Positions 1 to 7,495 of a stretch of 47,241 bases of DNA are shown piece by piece. The first letter of the stretch is position 1. Each line of letters begins with the position of its first letter. The notes beneath the pieces were generated by a model. The model ran no database searches, was not told where the DNA came from, and was given only the letters and a program-made list of their open reading frames with translations. Source of the DNA: a virus; IMG/VR virus record IMGVR_UViG_3300025892_000037, positions 1-47,241 of that record; one strand, written 5' to 3'. The position numbers and the translations under genes are program-made.

Positions 1-479
1 CTCGCCGCTACGATTTTACTTCCGTTTTCTAATTCGATAGAACCTTTATTCCAGTTGAGAACGCCCTGTTGCATCCATTTAGGTAGATGCTCGTAAGCCA
101 GTTGCAATCGCCCTAACAAATCTCTTGCAGTAGAAGATTTGTTTGCTAATATGGCAACATTCACATTTTCATTAAACAACACATAATGTAAGAGGTATGA
201 AACTATAATTGTTGATTTTCCACTCTGCCTCGGCAACTTGCAAATCGTAAAACGATTCTCGTGAAATGTATCAACCATTTTTTCTTGAAAACTGTACATG
301 TCAAAAGGTACAAGACCTTTGTCGATTGTAACAATCTTTAGATATTTTTTAATAAAGTATTTTGGGTCATCTAAACAAGTAATAACTTCTTCAACTTGTC
401 TTTTTGTAAATCTTGTTTTTGTATGACCCTTTTTAAGATTTGGGTTACCTAGATATTGGTCTAGTTTAGTTGCTGCCAT
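1..479 (-). CDS. 17: Large terminase subunit (gp17-like), N-terminal part, cut by window edge
   Basis: Motor subunit that pumps DNA into the procapsid and cuts it at the end of packaging. Translating the minus strand from the ATG at 479-477 gives 159 residues with no stop before the window edge. Residues 83-90 (PRQSGKST) form the Walker A/P-loop of the ATPase domain, with FQ at 64-65 in the place of the adenine-binding Q motif. The nuclease domain lies outside the window. The start overlaps the end of the PAP2 gene by 14 bp, so translation is probably coupled. T4 gp17 has 610 residues, so about a quarter is visible. Identity is supported by the gp13-gp16 genes upstream in T4 order. Confidence 0.88.
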   Translation of the reverse strand, partial: MAATKLDQYLGNPNLKKGHTKTRFTKRQVEEVITCLDDPKYFIKKYLKIVTIDKGLVPFDMYSFQEKMVDTFHENRFTICKLPRQSGKSTIIVSYLLHYVLFNENVNVAILANKSSTARDLLGRLQLAYEHLPKWMQQGVLNWNKGSIELENGSKIVAA

Positions 480-1014
480 CACTCTCTCGATTCATAAATA
501 TATAAAGTTTCTCACCCAGTAAATTGCCTACATGATAGTCAGACATATAATGAAACCCTGCCTTGACTCTTCCTAGACCACATTCGTTACCTGCTCTTAA
601 TAATTCTTCAGCATGAACAGGATTCTTTTCTGCCATATATCTTGCAATTAATCTTGATTGACATGCATGACCACTTGGGTAAGACCTTGACTTATTTGTT
701 TCACTAGGCAATGTATTCAGAGTTGGGTCAACTTCTACTGGTCTATCACGATTAAAACTACCTTTGAAGTAGCCAATGATGTCAGTTGCCTGTTTTATTA
801 CCTCTCTCATTGCTTTACGGTCAAACTCTATATTCTTTGATTTGCAATATTTTTCAACTGCATAAAATGGTTCATGGTCATGATTTCTAATTGACTCAAC
901 ATCTTCTGCTGTTCTTGTTGCAACGGCTGTCAAAACTTCACCTAATTCTCCCTTATCTGCTGGGGGCGGTGGTAGTGTAATACTTTCTTCTAAGCCTGGT
1001 CTAAAATAGTTCAT
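466..1014 (-). CDS. PAP2-superfamily phosphatase (class A acid phosphatase-like)
   Basis: Predicted phosphomonoesterase or phospholipid phosphatase of the PAP2/vanadium haloperoxidase fold. All three family motifs are visible in the 182 residues: K84-x6-R91-P92, P113-S-G-H116 (the histidine that helps catalysis) and R149-x5-H155-x3-D159, where H155 is the expected phospho-accepting histidine. I see no convincing signal peptide or membrane helix, so the protein is probably soluble; a polyproline stretch lies at 16-19. Its ATG directly follows the formate dehydrogenase stop (TAAATG), and its end overlaps the large terminase start. It is therefore an extra gene embedded in the packaging operon. 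The substrate cannot be told from the sequence. Confidence 0.82.
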   Translation of the reverse strand: MNYFRPGLEESITLPPPPADKGELGEVLTAVATRTAEDVESIRNHDHEPFYAVEKYCKSKNIEFDRKAMREVIKQATDIIGYFKGSFNRDRPVEVDPTLNTLPSETNKSRSYPSGHACQSRLIARYMAEKNPVHAEELLRAGNECGLGRVKAGFHYMSDYHVGNLLGEKLYIFMNRESDGSN

Positions 1015-2211
1015 TTACTTTTTAAACTCCGCAGCTTCTTCAGAACCGCCTGTTGCAGTTCCTTTAGTATATGAATGAGCACCCATACCTGCAAGGTCTC
1101 CGTCTTTAACAATTAGATATTCATCTCTGATATCAAAACCAGCAAAGTAACATTCTAGTATTTCTCTAACTCCGTCTGCATATCTTGTCTGTGCTGATAG
1201 TGAAGTTCCAGAAGTGTGTGGTGTCATTCCGTGATGAGGCATTGTTCTCCAGACATGGTCGTTAGGGGCAGGTTGTGGGAACCAAACATCGCCAGCATAT
1301 CCACTTAGTTGACCCGACTCACAAGCACGAGCAATAGCATCCTTATCACAGATTTTACCTCGTGCAGTATTAATAATATATGCACCTTTCTTACACTTCG
1401 CAATCATCTCGTCATCAAACAAGTGTTCTGTTTCGGGGTGTAGTGGGCAACTAATATTAATTACATCACAAGCTGCAACCAAAGATTCTACTGAATCATG
1501 ATAGATTAAACCTAATTCTCTTTCTACTTCATTACCTAGTCTGTGTTTATCAAAGTAATGAAGATGAACATCAAATGGTTTCATCTTTCTTAACATATCA
1601 ATACCAATACGACCAGCCGCAATTGTACCGACATGCATACCTTCAACATCATAAGACCTTGAAACTGCATCAGCAATATGCCAACCGCCTTCATTCACAA
1701 TGTTATGTTGAGTAGTAAAATCTCTTACTAAGACTAGAATCTGCATAACGATATGTTCTGCAACAGACCTTGAATTACAATAAGTTACTTCAACGACATC
1801 AATGTTATGGTCCATAGCAGCCTGTAAGTCAACATGGTCTGAACCAATACCAGCAGTAATCGCCATCTTTAAAAGAGGCGCACTTTCCATTTTCTCTCTC
1901 GTTACATAATAAGGAAAGAATGGTTGAGAAATAACAATATCTGCATCTACTAACTCTTTATCTGCCGTACAGCCTTCGCCGTCTTTGTCAGATGTAACAA
2001 CTAATGAATGACCTCTTTCTTCTAAAAACTTTCTAAGTCCTAATTCACCAGACACACAACCTAGTAGTTCACCAGGCGTAAAATCTCTGCCTTGAGGACT
2101 AGGTAATGTCATGCCATCAGGATATTTGTCTATTTTAGGCAAATCACTTAGTGGATAACTCTCTGGCATTCCGCCTTTAGGGTCATCATATAATACTAGT
2201 AATACTTTCAT
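1015..2211 (-). CDS. fdh: NAD-dependent formate dehydrogenase (D-2-hydroxyacid dehydrogenase superfamily)
   Basis: Oxidises formate to CO2 with NAD+ to give NADH; soluble, metal-independent and normally homodimeric. The 398-residue product is colinear over its whole length with the classic Pseudomonas sp. 101 enzyme as I remember it, and active-site residues even share its numbering: I122, N146, R284, Q313 and H332. The nucleotide-binding loop AAGRIG is at 198-203 and D221, which selects NAD over NADP, is present. The family N-terminal segment (VLYDDP) and C-terminal tail (GAHSY, GGSEEAA) are intact, unlike phosphoglycerate or lactate dehydrogenases. It starts within the gp16 stop (TAATG overlap) and is followed at once by the PAP2 gene. 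No frameshift or missing residue, so probably active. Confidence 0.95.
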   Translation of the reverse strand: MKVLLVLYDDPKGGMPESYPLSDLPKIDKYPDGMTLPSPQGRDFTPGELLGCVSGELGLRKFLEERGHSLVVTSDKDGEGCTADKELVDADIVISQPFFPYYVTREKMESAPLLKMAITAGIGSDHVDLQAAMDHNIDVVEVTYCNSRSVAEHIVMQILVLVRDFTTQHNIVNEGGWHIADAVSRSYDVEGMHVGTIAAGRIGIDMLRKMKPFDVHLHYFDKHRLGNEVERELGLIYHDSVESLVAACDVINISCPLHPETEHLFDDEMIAKCKKGAYIINTARGKICDKDAIARACESGQLSGYAGDVWFPQPAPNDHVWRTMPHHGMTPHTSGTSLSAQTRYADGVREILECYFAGFDIRDEYLIVKDGDLAGMGAHSYTKGTATGGSEEAAEFKK

Positions 2212-2636
2212 TATTTCTTCTCCTTTAATAGTTTTGTTAGTTCGGTTGTAGAGCCTACAAACAATGCATTTGTTACACTCTTAGGTCCTGTGTTCGGTAC
2301 CTCTTTGAGTTTCTTCAGTTTTTCTTGCATTGCCATCAAATCTTTAGAAACATCTGCAACCGTTTTTATCAACTGTCCTGCAACCTCATACGCACGAGGA
2401 TGTTCTCCTTCTTTAGCTAATGCCAGTATCCCGTCTATTGCATCATTTCCTTTTTCTAGCATCTTATATAGATTCTCACGGCCCGTATCAAAATCGACCT
2501 CTGCATCTTTATCTTCGGGAACGGGTATTGATAGTTGAGTTTCTTCACCACCAGTTGCTTCAATATAAGTTGCTTCTTCTACAACTTCGGGTGTAATATT
2601 TAAAACTTCGTTTAGTTTGTCGTCAATAGAACTCAT
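2211..2636 (-). CDS. 16: Small terminase subunit (gp16-like)
   Basis: DNA-recognition and regulatory subunit of the packaging motor. The 141-residue product (T4 gp16 has 164) has an acidic variable N-terminus, a helical middle with the conserved EHPRAYEVAGQLIK segment (about 77-90), and a C-terminus with NALFVGST followed by TELTKLLKEKK. These blocks are characteristic of gp16 of marine T4-like phages. It follows gp15 as in T4. Normally gp17 comes next; here formate dehydrogenase and PAP2 genes are inserted, with the dehydrogenase start overlapping the gp16 stop by one base. Confidence 0.88.
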   Translation of the reverse strand: MSSIDDKLNEVLNITPEVVEEATYIEATGGEETQLSIPVPEDKDAEVDFDTGRENLYKMLEKGNDAIDGILALAKEGEHPRAYEVAGQLIKTVADVSKDLMAMQEKLKKLKEVPNTGPKSVTNALFVGSTTELTKLLKEKK

Positions 2637-2653
2637 ATTATAATGTCCTTTAT

Positions 2654-3466
2654 TTAAACATCATTACCTGTTTCTTCATCATAGTTTAAGCCATCATTGA
2701 AAAAATCTAATGTTGTTGTGTATGTATATGTATCATCTTTATCTGCACTCGTTGGATTAGGAGTAACTGTAACTCTTTCACTTCGAGATGGACTTTGGTC
2801 AGATGAGTCAGCATATAAGTCTGCCGATACTGTTTTGATAACAGCAGATGTACTGATTGGACCATATAGATATATCTTTGCAGTAAAGTTTAGAGTATAT
2901 TCGATTCTTCTTGTCGTTGTCAAGTCGCCTGCATACGAATCGTCATAACCTACATTTTCTAGTATGAACGGTATATCTCTCTTTGTGTCCATTGTAGAAT
3001 TTTCAATCATTGTTACTGTGTAATCTGGTTGAAAATATGGCAGTATTTGTTCAACAATCTGTAGGCCGTCATCTGAGTTAGATGTGAACACACTTAATGA
3101 AAAACTCACATCATAAGGTACAGGTGAGTATTGTGTGTTTAGTTTTGTTGTATCTGCATTTGTTGTAACAACGCCTCTCTTTTGATTCTTGTTTAACTTT
3201 CGAGAAGCATCATAACTGTAACCATTGATTTCAAATGACATACGAGGTAGAGTAATAGCCACACTTGAATCTGTTCCAGTTAAACTCGCTTGTTGTTCTA
3301 ATCGTGCAATAAACTTTTCCCTTGGCGAGTAAGACAAAGGTACTTTAATATTCTGTAAAGGATTCCCGCTAGAATCTAAGCGTTTGATATGAATATTATT
3401 AAATATCGTACCGAACGCAATTACAGTATTGCGAATTTGTTTGTGGTAAAAGTGTTCTCCAAACAT
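2654..3466 (-). CDS. 15: Tail completion / sheath stabiliser protein (gp15-like)
   Basis: Hexameric terminator that caps the tail tube and sheath and joins the tail to the neck. The 270 residues match the length of T4 gp15 (272). Family marks include the N-terminal MFGEHFYHKQIRN, FNNIHIKR, PLSYSPREKF, LPRMSFEINGYSYD and the well-conserved QIVEQILPYFQPDYTVTM. Its start overlaps the gp14 stop by one base, and gp16 follows 17 bp after its stop, as in T4. Confidence 0.92.
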   Translation of the reverse strand: MFGEHFYHKQIRNTVIAFGTIFNNIHIKRLDSSGNPLQNIKVPLSYSPREKFIARLEQQASLTGTDSSVAITLPRMSFEINGYSYDASRKLNKNQKRGVVTTNADTTKLNTQYSPVPYDVSFSLSVFTSNSDDGLQIVEQILPYFQPDYTVTMIENSTMDTKRDIPFILENVGYDDSYAGDLTTTRRIEYTLNFTAKIYLYGPISTSAVIKTVSADLYADSSDQSPSRSERVTVTPNPTSADKDDTYTYTTTLDFFNDGLNYDEETGNDV

Positions 3467-4233
3467 TAGTAGTCGTCAACCTCCCCAAATGGATTTCTTT
3501 CACTAAAGTCGAGTATATCATCAGTAGTGGAAGAAGTATTTGTGCCTGCCTGTGTTTCAAAGATTTGTCCCATGTCAACAGGCTGTTGAGTCGCCATTGT
3601 GAAGTCCTCATTGACGAAGTAATCAATCGCACCAATACTAGATTCTAGTACGAATGAACCAGTTTCGTTTTCTAGTGAGAACTGGAACTGCATTGTGTCA
3701 GTTGACAAGTCATCTTCTGTCTGGTCAATAGAAGTAATGCCAGTATCGAGTCTTTCTGAAGAATATTCCCAAGTTGTACATGATAGTTTGTAAACTGGCA
3801 ACGCACTCTGTTGATAGAATGGTGCTTCGTGTTCTACAAACTGAATCTCAAAGAATTTATGAGTTGTTGGGAAGTATACTAAGTCGCCTTCTTGTGGGCG
3901 TTCTGCAACTAAATCTGCATTGTTCGATATGAGAGTTTCCCATCTTAACTTAGATACTGTAAACTGAATGTCATCTCTGAGTTCTAGGCCAAACTTCTTA
4001 ATAATCTCTTGTTCGCCCATGTAACCATCAGAGTTGTCAACATACATTTCAATGATGTATGAATCGTCAAACGAGCTCGCAGGGTCCTCACCAAAGATTG
4101 TGTCTTTGTTTGCTACTTTTCTTGGTAGATAATAGACATCCTGACCATATATCTTCAGTTGTTCGATTATTAAATCTTCGTATAATCTTTGTTCTGAAGT
4201 GGTGCCGGTGTCGAAATAGACATTAGTTGGCAT
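3466..4233 (-). CDS. 14: Neck protein (gp14-like)
   Basis: Component of the head-to-tail connector added after packaging. The 255 residues match T4 gp14 (256). Recognisable blocks are the N-terminal NVYFDTGTTSEQRLYEDLIIEQLKI (quoted in part), PRKVANKDTIFGEDPASSFD, and a central DLVYFPTTHKFFEIQFVEHE followed by the YKLSCTTWEYSSERLDTG region. The C-terminus (ILDFSERNPFGEVDDY) is typical of marine T4-like phages. It lies 4 bp after gp13 and overlaps gp15 by one base. Confidence 0.9.
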   Translation of the reverse strand: MPTNVYFDTGTTSEQRLYEDLIIEQLKIYGQDVYYLPRKVANKDTIFGEDPASSFDDSYIIEMYVDNSDGYMGEQEIIKKFGLELRDDIQFTVSKLRWETLISNNADLVAERPQEGDLVYFPTTHKFFEIQFVEHEAPFYQQSALPVYKLSCTTWEYSSERLDTGITSIDQTEDDLSTDTMQFQFSLENETGSFVLESSIGAIDYFVNEDFTMATQQPVDMGQIFETQAGTNTSSTTDDILDFSERNPFGEVDDY

Positions 4234-4237
4234 TTAG

Positions 4238-5044
4238 TTATCCCTGTTGCATGTGTGGTGGTTCTTCATAATTGAGTCTGATTTCTTCTTCAAGTCTTTG
4301 TTGTTCATCAATCGCAGAAGAAAACAATTCAGGTCCGTTAAGCGTTACGCCACCGAGCATCGCTGTGCCTGAGAATTTAGATAAGTTTTGACCCCATTGT
4401 CTTTTGATAAGTGCAGTCAGATATCTTTTTAGATAGATGTCATCATAAAGGTCTGTGTATGTGTCTGGGTCTACTTTGCGATAAACTTCAAAGATTAAGT
4501 ATTCGCCAGCAGTAATATCAGTTCCCCAATCCATATCAATATATAATCTGTTTGAGAGTTGATTAAATCTCATTGGCTTCTCACCCACTAATATGTGGTC
4601 AAGAAAGTCTAAGTGTCGCATTGTCATTTCATAGTGAACAATACTTGTTGATGAGAAATCGTACAAGTCATTTAGTCTTAACTGATATCTTACATCAAAC
4701 ATGTTTAGATTTGCTCTGTCTGATAATGGAAACACATTAACAACAGAAACAACTGAAGAAGGAACAACAAGATAGTTATCAGCTCTTTTGTATGTGGTTG
4801 TTATAGAATTTTCTGTTACTGATTCAGAAGCGTCAGTCGTCATACGAGTAATATCGTCTGCCGTTACTAGATACTTTAGATACATTCTCTCAACACCATC
4901 AACATGATACTGTGCGAAATACTGTAGTGCTTCGTCAATTCTATCTTCTACTTGGTCGTCATCAACATTTATGTCGATAACAGGTTTACCTAAGTTTCTA
5001 AGACAGTATTGTTTTAATGTTTCTCTTGTACTTGGGGTTGCCAT
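4238..5044 (-). CDS. 13: Neck protein (gp13-like)
   Basis: Head-completion/neck protein that, with gp14, closes the filled head and accepts the tail. The 268-residue product opens with MATPSTRETLKQYCLRNLGK and continues with VIDINVDDDQVEDRIDEALQ, a block strongly conserved among gp13 proteins of marine T4-like phages (T4 gp13 has 309). It is the first of the compact gp13-gp14-gp15-gp16 run with spacings of only a few bases. A variant AT-rich late-type sequence lies just upstream at about 5045-5070, too weak to call as a promoter. Confidence 0.9.
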   Translation of the reverse strand: MATPSTRETLKQYCLRNLGKPVIDINVDDDQVEDRIDEALQYFAQYHVDGVERMYLKYLVTADDITRMTTDASESVTENSITTTYKRADNYLVVPSSVVSVVNVFPLSDRANLNMFDVRYQLRLNDLYDFSSTSIVHYEMTMRHLDFLDHILVGEKPMRFNQLSNRLYIDMDWGTDITAGEYLIFEVYRKVDPDTYTDLYDDIYLKRYLTALIKRQWGQNLSKFSGTAMLGGVTLNGPELFSSAIDEQQRLEEEIRLNYEEPPHMQQG

Positions 5045-5071
5045 ATTTATTATCCTTTATACTATTTAGTC

Positions 5072-6013
5072 TTACCCTAAAGCGATGGCCTGAGCGATTG
5101 CAAAAGCTGTTGTTGCACCAGTTAGACTAGAGATTTTTGTATCTAGTTGTGTTTGAATGTTTGATGTAACGCCGTCAACATAGTTTAATTCAGCCGTTGT
5201 TGCAGTTACGCCATCTAGTAAGTTTAATTCTTCAGGCGTTGAGGTAATCTGTGTTGCACTTGCGGCTGCTAATACAGGCAAAGTACCTGATACATTCGGT
5301 AATGATATTGTTCTATCTGCCGTTGGGTCAATTGTTGTTAGAGTTGTTTCGTAAGCATCAGCAGTCGCACCTTCAAATACAAAAGCATTTTGAATACTAA
5401 TAGTAGTTGAATCAACTGTAGTTGTTGAACCTTCGACAGTTAAGTTACCAGCAACAGTAACATTTGCACCACTCATTGATATTGCAGTAGTGGTACCTGA
5501 TTTAATAACTAAGTCGCCACTCGAATTTGTTAAACTACCGAATGTTGTACCGCCATCTTTAACGAATATGTCACCACCATCTGCATCTAATATTATATCA
5601 GTAGCGGCATCAACTGTGAAATCGCCAGTCGCATCTATTTCTGCGATAACAGGCGTTGTTAGTGTTTTGTTTGTAAGTGTTTGTGTTGTACCAGAGATGT
5701 ATGTATCTATTTGTGATGCTAATACATATTTCTCTGTACCACCATCTGATATTGCGAATTTATCAGTAGCAGCGATAGATACTGAAGAACCATCAGTCAT
5801 GCCATCAATATTAAAGACTGCCGTAACATCTCCAAATTCTAATGCACTTGCGCCTGAATTTACTTTTAATACTTGGCCTGCACTACCTATTGAAAGTGCA
5901 GCTCCAATACCACCATGTGATAGAGGTATGAATTCGCCTGATTGATATTCTGCTAATCCTGTTGCAACATTACTTGCATTAAAAACTGTTCTTATTGGTG
6001 TTTTTGCTGACAT
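5072..6013 (-). CDS. Repeat-containing virion structural protein (fibre-like)
   Basis: A 313-residue Gly/Thr/Ala-rich, probably beta-structured protein; function not known. It shares modules with the long tail fibres: an AFVFEGATADAYETTL block then a DPTADRTISLPNVSGTLPVL block, TSTPEELNLLDGVTATTAELNYVDG units, and DIILDADGGDIFVKDGGT. It ends with AFAIAQAIALG, a C-terminal signature also found on the two repeat proteins at 25261 and 26524. It precedes gp13, the place of the T4 whisker gene wac, but I see no fibritin foldon. A neck- or fibre-associated trimeric protein is a guess. Confidence 0.7.
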   Translation of the reverse strand: MSAKTPIRTVFNASNVATGLAEYQSGEFIPLSHGGIGAALSIGSAGQVLKVNSGASALEFGDVTAVFNIDGMTDGSSVSIAATDKFAISDGGTEKYVLASQIDTYISGTTQTLTNKTLTTPVIAEIDATGDFTVDAATDIILDADGGDIFVKDGGTTFGSLTNSSGDLVIKSGTTTAISMSGANVTVAGNLTVEGSTTTVDSTTISIQNAFVFEGATADAYETTLTTIDPTADRTISLPNVSGTLPVLAAASATQITSTPEELNLLDGVTATTAELNYVDGVTSNIQTQLDTKISSLTGATTAFAIAQAIALG

Positions 6014-6020
6014 AATTTTC

Positions 6021-7112
6021 CTATAATTGGAATAGTGTTATTCCTGCGTCCGTTAAAGCACTTCCGTTTGCTAAAGTAAAAGTATTACTATCAGTAAACG
6101 CATATCTATCTGCCACTTCAGCACTAAATTCAAATGTAGCATTTTTAGTACTTAAACCGTCAGCCGCACTAAAGAAGTCAACTCTACGAATTGGTTTAGA
6201 AATCGCACCAGTCGAGTCAACACTCATAACTGCAAGGGCATTACCATCTTCAGTCTTAGAACCTGTTGGTAATGTAGCACCAGAAGCTGCAATCGCAATT
6301 GCGCCTGTGCCATCAGAAGAAATTGTCGCACCATCCAAGTTAATAGAGTTAGAGGAAAGAAATATATCTTTCCATCGTCTACTTTCACTACCTAAATTGT
6401 AAGTATTCGTTTTTCCTGGCAAGAAGTCTGAATCAATATTGTGTGGGTCTAAACCGCCACCACCTACTGTTCCTAACTGAACATTGACTGTATGTTTGAA
6501 ATTTAAAAATTCTTCTTTAAGTTTCTCCCATGTGTCAAGGTCTGATAATTGCCTAACTCTTTCTTTATCAAGCTCATTAGCATTTTTCATACTAGAAATT
6601 TGCTTCTTCACTTTCTCAATCATTTTATCTACAGTCTTATCTTCGACTGCTTCTTCGATTGTTTCTTCTGCTACTGCCAGTTCTTCTAATTCAGAAACGA
6701 GCTGTTCTGCCTTATATTCTTCTACATAGCCCTCATCTTCTTCAGGAGACCTTGTAGGAGTTTTCTCTGGTTCTACTAATAATACTTTCTTTCTTTTTTC
6801 TACTTTCTTTTTCTTTGCAGCCGCCATTTCATTGAATAGTTCTTCTAACCCTTCAATTTTGACTTCCTCTTTCTTAATTTTTTCGTTTAAATCTGTCTTT
6901 GCCTTACTAATGGCACCGAAAAAACTTCCAAGTTCATCTGCAAGTTCTGTTTTGTGTTCTTGTGGTTCTTCAACAAGTTTTATTTCTTTAATTTTTTCAG
7001 AGAACTTTGCCTCTTGTAATTGAGCAATTTCTCTCTCTATATCCGGGTCTATATCTATTTCTTCAACTCTGGATATAAGATGTGGAGCCCAACCTTTGTT
7101 CTTCATACTCAT
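6021..7112 (-). CDS. Coiled-coil virion structural protein
   Basis: A 363-residue protein in two parts. Residues 1 to about 215 are highly charged and Lys/Glu-rich with heptad-like helices (for example SVELEEL-like runs and KMIEKVKKQISSM), so a long coiled coil is expected. After a Gly-rich hinge (GTVGGGGLDPHNIDSDFLPG) the C-terminal 140 residues are beta-rich, with TYNLGSESRRWKDIFLSS, a motif also common in marine phage fibre proteins. Coiled coil plus C-terminal head in the place just before gp13 recalls the T4 whisker fibritin, but I cannot show homology. The gene lies 4 bp downstream of the 7117-7449 gene. Confidence 0.7.
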   Translation of the reverse strand: MSMKNKGWAPHLISRVEEIDIDPDIEREIAQLQEAKFSEKIKEIKLVEEPQEHKTELADELGSFFGAISKAKTDLNEKIKKEEVKIEGLEELFNEMAAAKKKKVEKRKKVLLVEPEKTPTRSPEEDEGYVEEYKAEQLVSELEELAVAEETIEEAVEDKTVDKMIEKVKKQISSMKNANELDKERVRQLSDLDTWEKLKEEFLNFKHTVNVQLGTVGGGGLDPHNIDSDFLPGKTNTYNLGSESRRWKDIFLSSNSINLDGATISSDGTGAIAIAASGATLPTGSKTEDGNALAVMSVDSTGAISKPIRRVDFFSAADGLSTKNATFEFSAEVADRYAFTDSNTFTLANGSALTDAGITLFQL

Positions 7113-7116
7113 ATAT

Positions 7117-7449
7117 TTATCTAGTTACACTAGGTGTAACCGTAACTCTTCCCTCTAATCGTCTAGTAACTAATCCACCACTAGTCGTTGTTGTTAAATC
7201 CCACACATATCTACCTTCAGTAAGTCCTGAGGTTACTGTGTCTGTTAGTGTAATTGAACATGTGCCATCAGCGCCACTTACAATTGCAGTAGTAAATGCT
7301 GTTGAACTTGATGATAGGTGAGTCTTTCTCATCTTACTTGTAACTGTTTGTCCTGATATATCAACAACAGTTCCAGTAGAATCTTTAATGGTTAATGTCT
7401 GCGTAAAATCGGCGTCTTGGTCGATTGTCAGATTTTGTATTGTTGCCAT
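7117..7449 (-). CDS. Small beta-sandwich structural protein
   Basis: A 110-residue Thr/Ser-rich product. The pattern ADFTQTLTIKDSTGTVVDIS, then GADGTCSITLTDTVTSGL and EGRYVWDLTTTTSGGLVTRRLEGRVTV resembles the Ig-like N-terminal domain of BppU-type baseplate/fibre proteins: an input strand with TGTxVDLSG, then a YxYDL-like strand and a closing EGxVxV strand. Probably an accessory virion protein. It starts 29 bp below a TATAAATA late-type promoter and leads a four- to seven-gene run into the neck genes. Confidence 0.65.
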   Translation of the reverse strand: MATIQNLTIDQDADFTQTLTIKDSTGTVVDISGQTVTSKMRKTHLSSSSTAFTTAIVSGADGTCSITLTDTVTSGLTEGRYVWDLTTTTSGGLVTRRLEGRVTVTPSVTR

Positions 7450-7477
7450 TTCTCTTAAATTCCTTAGATTATAGTAC

Positions 7478-7485
7478 TATTTATA
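7478..7485 (-). promoter_or_regulatory. Late-type promoter TATAAATA
   Basis: Exact match to the T4 late promoter core on the minus strand, in the 46-bp gap 29 bp upstream of the 7117-7449 start. It would restart late transcription into the whisker-position and neck genes. Confidence 0.7.
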
Positions 7486-7495
7486 AACAACCAAT

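Noticed and set aside
1015-2211. Formate dehydrogenase as a phosphoglycerate or other D-2-hydroxyacid dehydrogenase
   Set aside because: The FDH-specific N-terminal segment, N146, Q313, H332 and the GAHSY...GGSEEAA tail are all present; other family members lack these.
3399-3635. Minus-strand 78-residue open frame at the gp14/gp15 junction
   Set aside because: It overlaps both gp14 and gp15 in another frame and has no family features.
7114-7121. GATAAATA variant as a promoter for the coiled-coil gene
   Set aside because: It is only 2 bp from the ATG at 7112, so a transcript from it would start inside the gene. The same applies to 26517-26524.
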